From NCBI GenBank assembly GCA_937996595.1, contig CALKVC010000094.1:1-64000 (forward strand): a DNA stretch of 64,000 nucleotides. The letters are read 5' to 3'. Position numbers and translations under genes: made by a program. A model generated the notes under the pieces. It was not told the DNA's origin and did no database searches. It saw nothing but the letters and a program-made list of their open reading frames with translations. Position 1 is the first letter of the stretch; every line of letters starts with the position of its first letter. Shown one piece after another: positions 36,602 to 45,502 of the stretch. This DNA comes from an uncultured Chitinophagaceae bacterium (GTDB lineage: Bacteria > Bacteroidota > Bacteroidia > Chitinophagales > Chitinophagaceae).

Positions 36602-37297
36602 ATGGCTCAAAAAAAATTACTTCGTTTTGCCCAGATCAAAACATTTGCCAATGTACTGGAGTACCCGCAAAACATGCAGGGTGAATGGAAGCATTTCTTT
36701 AAAAATGAAAACCCCGTCATCCTGGAACTGGCCTGCGGAAGGGGCGAATATACCGTTGGGCTTGCCACACTTTATCCGGATAAGAACTTTACAGGCATTG
36801 ATATTAAAGGCAACCGCATGTATATCGGCGCCAAAAAAGCCCTGGACCATCAACTGGTCAACGCCGCTTTCCTGCGCACGCAGATTGAAAAGATCACCGA
36901 TTATTTCGCCCAGGGTGAAGTGTCGGAAATATGGATCACCTTCCCCGACCCGCAACTAAGAACATCCAAAGCCAAAAAAAGGCTCACCCACCCCCGCTTC
37001 CTGAGGCTCTACAGGCAAATATTGAAAACGGGCGGGCCCATTCACCTGAAAACAGATTCACCACAGTTGTACACATTTACTAAAAAAGTGATTGAACTTT
37101 ATGGGCTCAAACTTGTTGAGGATTCAGATGATGTATATGCAAATCTCCCGGTGAAGGATGAGCTTACAATAAAAACACATTATGAAAGCCTTGATATTGC
37201 ACAAAGCAAAAAGATACATTACCTCCAATTCACATTACCATCCGTGTTACCGGATCTTGATGAACAATTAAAAGAAATGATCGCACATGATGAATAA
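36602..37297 (+). CDS. trmB: tRNA (guanine-N7-)-methyltransferase
   Basis: About 231 residues from ATG at 36602 (MAQKKLLRFAQIKTF); the frame opens 24 nt earlier but MAQKKL is the usual family start. SAM-binding motif LELACGRGEYTVGLA, GIDIKGNRMYIGAKKAL, and the TrmB signature ITFPDPQLRTSKAKKRLTHP. Makes m7G46 in tRNA. A TATATTTG box at 36588-36595 matches the -7 consensus and would start the transcript almost at the ATG, suggesting a leaderless message. Overlaps the next small gene by a few bases. Confidence 0.93.
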   Translation: MAQKKLLRFAQIKTFANVLEYPQNMQGEWKHFFKNENPVILELACGRGEYTVGLATLYPDKNFTGIDIKGNRMYIGAKKALDHQLVNAAFLRTQIEKITDYFAQGEVSEIWITFPDPQLRTSKAKKRLTHPRFLRLYRQILKTGGPIHLKTDSPQLYTFTKKVIELYGLKLVEDSDDVYANLPVKDELTIKTHYESLDIAQSKKIHYLQFTLPSVLPDLDEQLKEMIAHDE

Positions 37298-37496
37298 TCA
37301 CCTGGCAGAAGGGGAAGATTACTATTTTAATGAGGAAGGCTATATTGTACTGACCGAAAAGTATCATTTGGAAAAAGGCTACTGCTGCGGAAACGGTTGT
37401 AAACATTGCCCATTTAGCTATGAAGCCGTTCCCGAGCCGCAACGCAGTAAATTATTATCTTTACGCTGCCATGAAGAAGCAGTTAAAAAAACCTGA
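37287..37496 (+). CDS. Small DUF5522-type protein, Cys-rich
   Basis: 69 residues (ATG at 37287; a second ATG at 37290). Motifs DYYFNEEGYIVLTEKYHLEKG followed by YCCGNGCKHCPF, whose four cysteines resemble a metal or redox site. Matches, from memory, the DUF5522 family. Starts before the trmB stop and its end overlaps the next gene by 26 nt, so the three genes are tightly linked and probably translated together. Function unknown; the company of trmB hints at RNA or nucleic-acid metabolism. Confidence 0.75.
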   Translation: MMNNHLAEGEDYYFNEEGYIVLTEKYHLEKGYCCGNGCKHCPFSYEAVPEPQRSKLLSLRCHEEAVKKT

Positions 37497-37863
37497 CAGG
37501 TTGTTGAAAAAAGCGCCGGTTACCGGTGCTAAAGAATACAGTTTTTTCCAGGATGTTTATGATGTGGTAAGGCAGGTTCCCAAAGGAAGGGTTACCACGT
37601 ACGGTGCCATTGCCGCTTACCTGGGTACCAAACTAAGCGCACGCATGGTTGGCTGGGCTATGAACGCAGCCCATCACGCCAAACCGGCCGTACCTGCTCA
37701 ACGCGTGGTGAACCGAAACGGTATGCTTACCGGTAAAAACCACTTTTCAACCCCTACCATGATGGAAGAATTATTAAAAAAGGAAAAGGTTTCGGTTAAA
37801 AATGATACCGTGGTGGATTTTGAAAAATTATTCTGGGATCCTGCAACAAATTTAAGCCTGTAA
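37471..37863 (+). CDS. Alkyltransferase-like (ATL/MGMT-fold) protein without active Cys
   Basis: 130 residues from ATG at 37471 (MKKQLKKPDRLL). MGMT C-terminal fold: FFQDVYDVVRQVPKGRVTTY, GAIAAYLG, ARMVGWAMNAA. The active-site motif PCHRV of DNA methyltransferases is PAQRVVNRNG here: the alkyl-accepting Cys is replaced. Known ATL proteins bind O6-alkylguanine without repairing it and recruit nucleotide excision repair. Overlaps the DUF5522 gene. Confidence 0.85.
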   Translation: MKKQLKKPDRLLKKAPVTGAKEYSFFQDVYDVVRQVPKGRVTTYGAIAAYLGTKLSARMVGWAMNAAHHAKPAVPAQRVVNRNGMLTGKNHFSTPTMMEELLKKEKVSVKNDTVVDFEKLFWDPATNLSL

Positions 37864-37908
37864 TATCTTGCCTGTTCAGCCATCCCTTTACCCCGATAAC
37901 ACAAACCA

Positions 37909-38640
37909 GTGAAAACAGCAACCGGAAAAATAACATTCATCCATCATGATAAAAACAGGGCTGTAATAGAATACCTGGATAACAACCGGAAAAAAACCAT
38001 CCAGGCAAGCCTTGATCTGATAACAACAGGAGAACCCAAAACTGGAAAGAAAACACACCGTTTCCTCATGGGAGACCAGGTATCGTTTACCATTAAAAAA
38101 ACCGGCGCCAATGGCAGTATACAATATGCCGAAAACCTTACATACCTGTACAATACTGCGCTGGAATTACTGATCAACAGGGCCCGGTTTAACAATAAAC
38201 TGCTCGGCTATATCAAGATAACCGATGATAAATATTATATAAAGGAAATAGAAAGCTACCTGTTTTTCCCACTCAGCCTTTCGTTTTATGAAATTCCACC
38301 TGATGAAAAGGAAACAGATCAACCTGTTTACTTTAAACTGGATAACCTTGACAAACCGGATAAGCTTACCGCCGTGCTGTATAATCATACATATATACCG
38401 GAATACCTTACGGCGATACATCATTTTAAAAAACAAACTATAATAGAGGCCAGGGTGTATAACTTAACTGCTTTCGGCGTCTATGTACACCTGGTTGGCG
38501 ATACATTGCAGGCAAAAATACCCATTGACGAATCGCTTCAGAAAAAGATAGATGATAAATCCATTGAAGTAAATTCCGTTATACCTGTAAAAATTAGACA
38601 CCTCACTTCAACGAGGATTGTGGTAGAACCTGCTTTATAA
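37909..38640 (+). CDS. Hypothetical protein with S1/OB-fold-like ends
   Basis: 243 residues, soluble. The N-terminal 60 residues (TGKITFIHHDKNRAVIEYL, FLMGDQVSFTIKK) resemble a cold-shock/OB-type fold; the C-terminal 70 (IIEARVYNLTAFGVYVHLVG, VIPVKIRHLTSTRIVVE) resemble an S1 RNA-binding domain. The middle is unassigned. It follows the ATL gene by 45 nt on the same strand. RNA binding is an inference from fold resemblance only. Confidence 0.55.
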   Translation: MKTATGKITFIHHDKNRAVIEYLDNNRKKTIQASLDLITTGEPKTGKKTHRFLMGDQVSFTIKKTGANGSIQYAENLTYLYNTALELLINRARFNNKLLGYIKITDDKYYIKEIESYLFFPLSLSFYEIPPDEKETDQPVYFKLDNLDKPDKLTAVLYNHTYIPEYLTAIHHFKKQTIIEARVYNLTAFGVYVHLVGDTLQAKIPIDESLQKKIDDKSIEVNSVIPVKIRHLTSTRIVVEPAL

Positions 38641-38698
38641 TTTGTATACACCCGATTAGGGTTAGCTAACAACCAATCTGTTTCATAATACCGGAAGA

Positions 38699-39157
38699 TT
38701 ATACAGCAAATTGGGTCAGGTGGTGGTTGAGGTGCTTATAAAACATCGTATTCCATTCCTTTGCCGTCATGGCCCCGAATGAAAAATTTTCTTTACCCTC
38801 AAAAAAACCTTTTCCCAATTGCTGTGCTTTACGGATGTTTTCGATGAGTTTATTTTTTTCGGTTTCAAAGTTCTTTGATTCAGTCATAATAAACTCGGGG
38901 GCCGTTCTGCCGTTTCTCTGATAGGGTTTTTCGCTTGTAACTATCTTTTTTATGAATGTGCGCAGCAGGAATTTCTTAAACGCATTAGGCCGTTTAAATT
39001 GTTCGGGTTCAAACGTATACCTGTAGGTAACATTACAATGTGCCAGCATTTGCCCAGCATTCATTTTTCCCCACTGCGGCCTGGTTGTTGGCGTAAGCCG
39101 GTTGATGCGGCTGATGATTTCCTCTGAAACCTGTTTGTCAAAAATATTTTTTATCAT
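38699..39157 (-). CDS. DUF1569 (DinB-like) protein
   Basis: 152 residues. Helical-bundle signature of DUF1569: WGKMNAGQMLAHCNVTYRY near the N-terminus and KEWNTMFYKHLNHHLTQF at the C-terminus, with His residues placed for metal binding as in the DinB superfamily. Function unknown. Stand-alone gene converging with the OB-fold gene. Confidence 0.8.
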   Translation of the reverse strand: MIKNIFDKQVSEEIISRINRLTPTTRPQWGKMNAGQMLAHCNVTYRYTFEPEQFKRPNAFKKFLLRTFIKKIVTSEKPYQRNGRTAPEFIMTESKNFETEKNKLIENIRKAQQLGKGFFEGKENFSFGAMTAKEWNTMFYKHLNHHLTQFAV

Positions 39158-39223
39158 ATTTCCGTGTTTAGCTGTTTATGAAAATCGATTTATGTTTCTG
39201 CCTGTTACAAACGGAATTAGCTA

Positions 39224-39808
39224 TCAGTTGTAATAAGGGGAAATCATACAGTATATTACAACACCGCTGATTGCCACATATAGCCATAACGGCCACGTAT
39301 ACCTGGTAAGTTTCCGGTGTTTGTCATATTCGCCGGTAAGCGCCCGGTAAGCGGTAAATAAGATAAACGGTAGTATGATGGCAGCTAACGGTATATGCGT
39401 GAGCAGTAAGAAATAGTATACCAACCGTATGCTGCCGGCTTCCTCCCTTTCTGTTTCTTCCAGTAACCCGTTATGGTTCAGGTCGCCGAACTTTGTTTCT
39501 CCGGCCAGCAAATGGTGTGCGATATAACTGAGCAGGAACAACACCGATAACACGATGGCCGCTATCATGATGCTTTTATGGCCTGCATAGTTTTTTTTCT
39601 TTATGGCAACCAGTCCGGCTAGCAGGCAAATGGTAACCAGTGTATTGATTACTGCATTGGCCGCTGCAAAAATATGTACATTGAAAGGCAGCTCAATATC
39701 CAGTTTCACTTTACTTAAAACGACCACTGCCGCAAATACAATAACCGATACGGTAAATATGATTATCCTTGCCTTACGGTCATCTTTCTTTAAAACGGGC
39801 GTTAACAT
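39224..39808 (-). CDS. DUF420 membrane protein, CtaM-like oxidase assembly factor
   Basis: 194 residues with about five membrane helices. DUF420 landmarks: HIFAAANAVINTLVTICLLAG, AGHKSIMIAAIVLSVLFLLSY, HHLLAGETKFGD, LLTHIPLAAIILPFI, KLTRYTWPLWLYVAISGVV. A DUF420 protein (CtaM) supports cytochrome oxidase maturation in Bacillales. It lies 1 bp after the SCO gene and downstream of the oxidase operon, which fits an assembly role. Confidence 0.85.
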   Translation of the reverse strand: MLTPVLKKDDRKARIIIFTVSVIVFAAVVVLSKVKLDIELPFNVHIFAAANAVINTLVTICLLAGLVAIKKKNYAGHKSIMIAAIVLSVLFLLSYIAHHLLAGETKFGDLNHNGLLEETEREEAGSIRLVYYFLLLTHIPLAAIILPFILFTAYRALTGEYDKHRKLTRYTWPLWLYVAISGVVIYCMISPYYN

Positions 39809-39809
39809 A

Positions 39810-40601
39810 TTATACTTTCGGGTTTTGTTTTTTCTTGAACCTGTCCAACATAGACATTACAATGATCACTATTCCGATACCGATGAATATTACCGGCAGG
39901 TAAGGTATGAACCCGCGCAGTACGGATGGCGATTTCTTATTCTTTTCAAGCAACAAAGTAGGTATGTCCCTGGCCAGCTGGGCAAGTTTCACCGTGTCGA
40001 AACCGTTATACCATCCCCTTACCACGCGGTTGCTGTCGAGCAGGAAAAAATTTTCGGTATGAATGAATGCTGTATCCACATTGCTGTCTGCTATGCTTGC
40101 CTTTATTTCCTGGAAGGCAAAATCATAAATCTCTTTTTTATCGCCACTTACAAACCACCAGTTATCATGGTTTGCGTTAAAGCGGTCGGCAAACCACCGC
40201 AGCCTTTCAACACTGTCGCGTTCCGGGTCAACACTTATAGATATAAACTGCACGATGCTGTCATTCTTAATGAACGAATCCTGCATTTTTTTCATGTTCC
40301 TGGCTAAACCGGGACAAATGCTTGGGCAATGGCTGAAGAAAAAATCAAGTACGATGATCTTGCCCCTGGCATCATCAAGGGATACTTTTTTGCCAAGCTG
40401 GTTGGTGAATGAGATATTTTTTACCTGGTGCCAGATAGTGTCGTTGCTTATCTTCCCGTTCTTTTCTGTAACGGCTACACTGTCATAAAAATAATGCCTC
40501 GGCAGGATCACTGCATCTTTGCTGTAATATTTTACAATCCAGTAGCCGGCAAGTGGCAACAAGATCGCCAGCATTAATGAGAGTATCGCTTTCCTGTTCA
40601 C
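39810..40601 (-). CDS. SCO1/SenC copper chaperone for cytochrome oxidase
   Basis: About 263 residues from GTG at 40601 (MNRKAILSLMLAILLPLAG), preferred because family members begin in this way; TTG at 40631 is the longer option. One N-terminal membrane anchor, thioredoxin-like fold, copper motif FFSHCPSICPG (CxxxC), and the distal His in DTAFIHTENFFLLD. A second membrane helix near the C-terminus (YLPVIFIGIGIVIIVM). Delivers copper to the CuA site of subunit II. Starts about 80 nt after the terminator at 40679-40718. Confidence 0.9.
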   Translation of the reverse strand: MNRKAILSLMLAILLPLAGYWIVKYYSKDAVILPRHYFYDSVAVTEKNGKISNDTIWHQVKNISFTNQLGKKVSLDDARGKIIVLDFFFSHCPSICPGLARNMKKMQDSFIKNDSIVQFISISVDPERDSVERLRWFADRFNANHDNWWFVSGDKKEIYDFAFQEIKASIADSNVDTAFIHTENFFLLDSNRVVRGWYNGFDTVKLAQLARDIPTLLLEKNKKSPSVLRGFIPYLPVIFIGIGIVIIVMSMLDRFKKKQNPKV

Positions 40602-40678
40602 GGTATCCGATGGTTTGTTTTGAGCGTGCAAGTTCGTACAATTACGCTAAAGCGGGATATTTAGATGAGCTTATCTGC

Positions 40679-40718
40679 AAAAAAAACCATCGTTCCTGCT
40701 GATGCTGAAACGATGGTT
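40679..40718 (-). terminator. Intrinsic terminator after the oxidase operon
   Basis: On the minus strand: perfect 10-bp stem AACCATCGTT / AACGATGGTT with a 14-nt loop, running directly into a run of eight T. It ends the long act-cta transcript after subunit IV, so SCO and DUF420 need read-through or their own promoter. Confidence 0.9.
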
Positions 40719-40744
40719 CAAGTTATTTTTTGGTAAAGCAACTG

Positions 40745-41176
40745 CTATGGTTTTGCCCCTTTTTCAATAGCGGCCGGTGCTGCCTGTTCTGTTGCAGGCC
40801 TTGATCCGGCATCGGTATTCCTCAGGTTTTTCCAACTGTCCCCGTCCCATAAGAACGCAACGATGAACCAGATGAACAGGCACAGCGGAACAATAATGGT
40901 CATGATGAAATTCCGAACTTCATCACCGAGGTGCATGAAAATGGATACAATGTAGTACGCTTTTGCCAGGGTGAGGATACATACCATTCCTTTGAAGAAC
41001 AACACCAGTGATTCGCTGGGATGTTCGCCTTTATGAATGTTATAGATGGCCAGCCCTATCACCAGTTCAATGATGGTAATGATAGACAGTATCCAGAATG
41101 TTTTCCAGATTTTTTTGGTGCCTGACGGGTGTTCAGGAGCAAAAGTGATTTCCGGTGAAATAGTATGTTGACTCAT
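40745..41176 (-). CDS. ctaF: Cytochrome c oxidase subunit IV
   Basis: 143 residues with three membrane helices (FWILSIITIIELVIGLAIY, LVLFFKGMVCILTLAKAYY, FIMTIIVPLCLFIWFIVAF) and the family motif YIVSIFMHLGDEVRN. Small structural subunit of aa3-type oxidases. Last gene before the terminator; 38 nt after subunit III. Confidence 0.88.
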   Translation of the reverse strand: MSQHTISPEITFAPEHPSGTKKIWKTFWILSIITIIELVIGLAIYNIHKGEHPSESLVLFFKGMVCILTLAKAYYIVSIFMHLGDEVRNFIMTIIVPLCLFIWFIVAFLWDGDSWKNLRNTDAGSRPATEQAAPAAIEKGAKP

Positions 41177-41214
41177 AAGAAAAATACTCGTTTTTTATAA
41201 AAATTTTCAGTTTG

Positions 41215-41952
41215 TTATATCAGGTAGAAGCAAAGGAATACGAATACCCAAACCAGGTCTACAAAGTGCCAGTAAAGCCCTGCTTTTTCAATCATTTCAT
41301 AATGCCCGCGTTCATCAAAGTGGCCCAGTTTTGTTTTGATGTACATCACAATATTGATCACCACACCGCTGAACACGTGGAATCCGTGGAAACCTGTTAT
41401 ACCGAAGAAATAACCGCCGAATGCAATAGGGCCGGGCGTAGCAACCAGTTGGCCGTTATGCATCACTTCGGGTCCCCATGGGTTTTTGGTTACTGTAGTA
41501 CCCCAATGTTCAATCTGGCCATTAACCAATACTGCGTGATCGCCCGTGATAAGGTGTGTCCATTCCCATGCCTGGCAGCTAAGAAATGCTATTCCGCCCA
41601 ATATGGTAAGTATCATATATTTCTCTACGCCCTTGCGGTTCATCTTATGCCCTTCATGTACGGCCAATACCATGGTAACCGAACTGAAGATGAGGATGAA
41701 CGTCATCAGGCTCACAAAAGCCAGCGGAAGGTTGGCATGGCCCGCAAAAGGAAATGCATTAAATACGTGGTTAGGATCGGCCCAATGGTTTACGCTGAAG
41801 CGGATGGTTCCATAGCTGATGAGGAATGCTCCGAAAGTGAACGCATCACTCATCAAAAAGTACCACATCATCACTTTACCATAACTGGCGTTGAACGGGC
41901 TTTTACCGCCACTCCACCATTTGGTTCCTGCTGGTATTGCTGTTGTTGACAT
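41215..41952 (-). CDS. ctaE: Cytochrome c oxidase subunit III
   Basis: 245 residues, multiple membrane helices. Landmarks: WYFLMSDAFTFGAFLISYG, LMTFILIFSSVTMVLAVHEG, CQAWEWTHLI, and the C-terminal GFHGFHVFSGVVINIV and YWHFVDLVWVFVFLCFYL. An equally long frame on the other strand is a shadow. Forms the oxidase core with subunits I and II; second of two subunit III-type genes. Confidence 0.92.
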   Translation of the reverse strand: MSTTAIPAGTKWWSGGKSPFNASYGKVMMWYFLMSDAFTFGAFLISYGTIRFSVNHWADPNHVFNAFPFAGHANLPLAFVSLMTFILIFSSVTMVLAVHEGHKMNRKGVEKYMILTILGGIAFLSCQAWEWTHLITGDHAVLVNGQIEHWGTTVTKNPWGPEVMHNGQLVATPGPIAFGGYFFGITGFHGFHVFSGVVINIVMYIKTKLGHFDERGHYEMIEKAGLYWHFVDLVWVFVFLCFYLI

Positions 41953-42036
41953 AATTGTTAAATTCTGATATCTAATTTATGAACTGTATATTATAAACTT
42001 CATTATTCTAATCCTGCATCTTGTATCCTGCATCCA

Positions 42037-42603
42037 CTACCTGATCATCAATAAAAACACCAGCAGGTAAATCCAAAGCAAATCAACAAAATGCCAGTAG
42101 GTGCTCATCAGTTCTACCGGAACCGTACTGTAATTCCTTATTTTGGTACTGAATGCCTTTAGTGACAGGACAATCAATGCAACAATTCCTCCCAACACGT
42201 GCACAGCATGTATGCCAACAATTACATAGAGGAACGAATAAGAAACATTCCCTGTAAAAGTAACCCCGCTGTTCCACAATTGCCTGAAACCCACCAGTTG
42301 CAATAGTACAAAAACCACCCCCAGGCCAAGCGTTACAGCTACCAGTATCCTGTACCTGCTCATCTCCCGTTCCCTGAATGCCTTACCTGCCAGGTGAATA
42401 CAGATACTGCTTATTATGATTGCTGCCGTACTGTACCAGAATGCTGCCGGCAGTTGAAAACTTACCCAGTTTGCCTGGTTCCGTTTTACAATATAAGCGC
42501 TTGTAAGCCCGGCAAACATCATCAGCATACTTCCTATACCTACCCACAGGGTAAACTTATGTGGATGTATCTTGTTTCTTTGTTCCATCAGCACTGTACT
42601 CAT
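42037..42603 (-). CDS. Second cytochrome c oxidase subunit III-type protein
   Basis: 188 residues, five membrane helices. Shares the C-terminal signature GIHAVHVLGGIVALIVLSL and YWHFVDLLWIYLLVFL with the downstream ctaE product but is shorter at the N-terminus (IHPHKFTLWVGIGSMLMMF). Two subunit III-like genes in tandem are common in Bacteroidota oxidase clusters. 84 nt upstream of ctaE and 56 nt downstream of ctaB. Confidence 0.88.
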   Translation of the reverse strand: MSTVLMEQRNKIHPHKFTLWVGIGSMLMMFAGLTSAYIVKRNQANWVSFQLPAAFWYSTAAIIISSICIHLAGKAFREREMSRYRILVAVTLGLGVVFVLLQLVGFRQLWNSGVTFTGNVSYSFLYVIVGIHAVHVLGGIVALIVLSLKAFSTKIRNYSTVPVELMSTYWHFVDLLWIYLLVFLLMIR

Positions 42604-42659
42604 TCCACTGCCCTAACAGGGCGTTTAGTTTATGATAAATACCTTATCAATTAAATTAT

Positions 42660-43577
42660 TTACACTTTTACCTTATCGGCATACAGGCTTAAAAACACGA
42701 TCATCAGGTAAAAGTAAGAACTGAACATTACTTTTCGGGCGCTGTAAGCATCCATTTTCACATACAACATCACACTCACATATACCATCCACAGGTTGCA
42801 AAACAGCACGATCAGCATGCTTATAAATCCGCTGATATCAAATGCATACGGCAGAATCCCCACCGGTAACATCATGATGCTGTACATGATTGACTGTACA
42901 GCAGTGAATTTAGTTGGCCCTTTATCTGCAGGCAGTAATTTAAATCCCGCCTTGCTGTAATCCTGGTGTGCCAGCCAGGCGATGGCCCAAAAATGCGGGA
43001 ACTGCCAGATAAACTGGATACCGAATAATATCCAGCCGCCAATACTGAACTGGTCGGTAGCCGCCACCCAGCCAATCAGGCATGGAAGCGCACCCGGAAC
43101 AGCCCCAACCAGCACGGCAATACTGTTTATTTTCTTCAGCGGCGTATAAATGAACCCGTACAGGAATAAACTGAACAGTCCCACCATGGCGCTTTGAAAA
43201 TTGAAAAAATACCACATCATGGCAACACCGATGGCCCCTGTAATGAAAGCGAAAACATATGCTTCGGTTTCACTCATCCTGCCGCTGGCCACGGGCCTGG
43301 AGGCCGTGCGCTTCATGATGGCATCGGTATGTTTTTCAAGCACCTGGTTGATGCTGTTGGCAGATCCTGTTATGAGCATGCCTGCAACAAAAAGTAAAAG
43401 AACTGATAATAGCGTACTCCTGGAATAATACTGTGTGTAAGGCGCTATTAAAAAACTTACCACTGTACTGAACACAACCGTAAAACTCAAAGTGAATTTG
43501 ATCAGTTGAAAATAATCTTTCACTTTACTGGCCAAAACAAACGATGTTGATTTGGGTATGGTTTTGTTCTCCTGCAT
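42660..43577 (-). CDS. ctaB: Protoheme IX farnesyltransferase (heme O synthase)
   Basis: 305 residues, about nine membrane helices. UbiA-type prenyltransferase motif SINQVLEKHTDAIMKRTASRP (first Asp-rich region with conserved N and K) and the second region AHQDYSKAGFKLLP. Converts heme B to heme O, the precursor of heme A for the aa3 oxidase. No heme A synthase gene is in the window. Lies between ctaD and the subunit III genes. Confidence 0.92.
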   Translation of the reverse strand: MQENKTIPKSTSFVLASKVKDYFQLIKFTLSFTVVFSTVVSFLIAPYTQYYSRSTLLSVLLLFVAGMLITGSANSINQVLEKHTDAIMKRTASRPVASGRMSETEAYVFAFITGAIGVAMMWYFFNFQSAMVGLFSLFLYGFIYTPLKKINSIAVLVGAVPGALPCLIGWVAATDQFSIGGWILFGIQFIWQFPHFWAIAWLAHQDYSKAGFKLLPADKGPTKFTAVQSIMYSIMMLPVGILPYAFDISGFISMLIVLFCNLWMVYVSVMLYVKMDAYSARKVMFSSYFYLMIVFLSLYADKVKV

Positions 43578-43642
43578 ATTGCACCCCGCTTCCTGTGTGG
43601 TAACCGGGGCCTTATTTAATATTTACAATCTTTGCCCGAAAA

Positions 43643-43656
43643 CTAACATTTGTTAG
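43643..43656. promoter_or_regulatory. Palindrome in the ctaD-ctaB gap
   Basis: CTAACA-TT-TGTTAG, perfect 6-bp arms. The core AACATTTGTTA recurs at 55593-55603 upstream of actA. It may be a regulator site (Crp/Fnr-like half-site spacing) or a small hairpin; on the minus strand it is followed by TTTT, so a weak terminator or attenuator is also possible. Confidence 0.4.
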
Positions 43657-43664
43657 CTTTCTGT

Positions 43665-45470
43665 TTAGTGCCCTGTGCTTTCATCCTTTCCAACCGGTTC
43701 GGTCTGTGGAATGAAATCCCTTCCGTCTTTTCCATAGTCATACGGCCAGCGGTGTACTTCAGGAATCTCACCCGGCCAGTTTCCGTGTCCCGGTTTTAGT
43801 GGTGTTGTCCACTCCAGTGTATTGGAACCCCAGGGATTAAGGTCTCTCACTTTCCTGCCTTTCCAGATGCTATGGAAAAAATTGAATACGAACAGTAACT
43901 GGGCCGCAAAAACGATCATGGATACCAGGCTGATGAATTCATTCAGTCCGCCGAACATCTTAAAGGATTCCCAGTTGGAAAAATCATAATAACGGCGAGG
44001 CATACCCGCTAACCCTTCATAGTGCATGGGCCAGAAAATAAGGTATGCGCCAATGATGGTTACCCAAAAATGGATATAGGCCAGTGTGTTATTCAGGTAG
44101 CGGCCATACATTTTGGGGAACCAGTGATATACGCCGGCAAACATGCCGAAGAAAGAAGCCACACCCATTACAATATGGAAATGCGCAATTACAAAGTACG
44201 TGTCGTGCAGGTGTATATCCAGTGCAGAGTTACCCAGGAATATACCGGTAAGGCCTCCGCTGATGAACAGGCTCACAAAACCGATGGCAAAAAGCATCGC
44301 CGGAGTGAACCGGATATTGCCCCTCCATAAAGTTGTTAGCCAGTTAAACACTTTGATGGCAGAGGGCACCGCAATCAATAAGGTGAGCAATACGAATACG
44401 GAACCCAGGAAAGGGTTAAGACCCGTAACGAACATATGGTGCGCCCAAACCAGGAAAGCCAGGATAGCGATGGCAAACATGGAACCAACCATGGCCATAT
44501 AACCGAATATTGGTTTGCGGCTGTTTACAGATAATATTTCAGATGACATTCCCATGGCCGGCAATAGAATGATATATACTTCCGGGTGGCCAAGGAACCA
44601 GAAAAGGTGCTGGAACAGGATAGCGCTTCCGCCTTCATTCGGTAATATTTTTCCTGCTACTACGATATCGCTTAGATAGAAACTGGTTCCCAGGTTCCTG
44701 TCGAACAACAATAATATGGCTCCTGATAATAAAACCGGGAATGACAATACACCCAGGATGGCAGTGAAGAAAAGCGCCCAAATGGTGAGCGGCATACGGG
44801 TCATGCTCATTCCTTTTGTACGCATGTTAAGTATCGTGGTAATATAGTTAAGGCCGCCTAATAAAGACGAAACAATAAACATCGCCATACCGACAAGCCA
44901 CAGGTCCATACCAATCTTACTTCCCATGGATGCATCACCCAAAGCGCTCAATGGCGGGTAAACGGTCCATCCGCCGCTGGCCGGGCCTGTTTGTACAAAT
45001 AAGGAAGCAACCATGATAATGGAAGCCAGGAAGAAGAACCAGTAACTAAGCATGTTCAGCATGGGCGAAGCCATATCCCTGGCGCCAACCTGCAGCGGAA
45101 TAAGGAAGTTTGCAAACGTTCCGCTAAGCCCTGCCGTTAGTACAAAGAATACGAGAACGGTTCCGTGCATGGTAACCAATGCATAATAAAACTCAGGGTT
45201 AAGTTTACCGCCTTTTGCCCAATGGCCCAGGAAATCTTCCAGGAATGGGAAGGTCTGGTCGGGATATCCCAGCTGTAAACGGAAAATAACAGAGAACAAT
45301 CCGCCGATAATTGCCCAGATGATTCCGGTTATCAGGAATTGCTTTGCAATGGTCTTATGGTCCTGGCTGAAAACATACTTGGTAATGAATGTTTCGTGGT
45401 GGTGATGCTCGTGGTGTGCATCATGTGCCATATGTCCTGTTGCATCCTGTAGTGTTACTGCACTGCTCAT
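43665..45470 (-). CDS. ctaD: Cytochrome c oxidase subunit I
   Basis: 601 residues, 12 or more membrane helices. Heme-copper core: LFWFLGHPEVYIILLPAMG (CuB His and cross-linked Tyr), VWAHHMFVTG, LHDTYFVIAHFHIVMG (heme a3 and a ligands). His-rich N-terminus (HDAHHEHHHHE). Reduces O2 to water and pumps protons. 32 nt after ctaC. Confidence 0.96.
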   Translation of the reverse strand: MSSAVTLQDATGHMAHDAHHEHHHHETFITKYVFSQDHKTIAKQFLITGIIWAIIGGLFSVIFRLQLGYPDQTFPFLEDFLGHWAKGGKLNPEFYYALVTMHGTVLVFFVLTAGLSGTFANFLIPLQVGARDMASPMLNMLSYWFFFLASIIMVASLFVQTGPASGGWTVYPPLSALGDASMGSKIGMDLWLVGMAMFIVSSLLGGLNYITTILNMRTKGMSMTRMPLTIWALFFTAILGVLSFPVLLSGAILLLFDRNLGTSFYLSDIVVAGKILPNEGGSAILFQHLFWFLGHPEVYIILLPAMGMSSEILSVNSRKPIFGYMAMVGSMFAIAILAFLVWAHHMFVTGLNPFLGSVFVLLTLLIAVPSAIKVFNWLTTLWRGNIRFTPAMLFAIGFVSLFISGGLTGIFLGNSALDIHLHDTYFVIAHFHIVMGVASFFGMFAGVYHWFPKMYGRYLNNTLAYIHFWVTIIGAYLIFWPMHYEGLAGMPRRYYDFSNWESFKMFGGLNEFISLVSMIVFAAQLLFVFNFFHSIWKGRKVRDLNPWGSNTLEWTTPLKPGHGNWPGEIPEVHRWPYDYGKDGRDFIPQTEPVGKDESTGH

Positions 45471-45502
45471 AGTCGTATAATATTTATAAAAAACCTTTTA
45501 AG

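Noticed and set aside
39603..40307. Plus-strand frame of 234 codons
   Set aside because: Antisense to the DUF420 and SCO genes, both well supported by motifs.
41212..41949. Plus-strand frame of 245 codons opposite ctaE
   Set aside because: Exact shadow of the oxidase subunit III gene; no domain, and codon pattern follows the minus strand.
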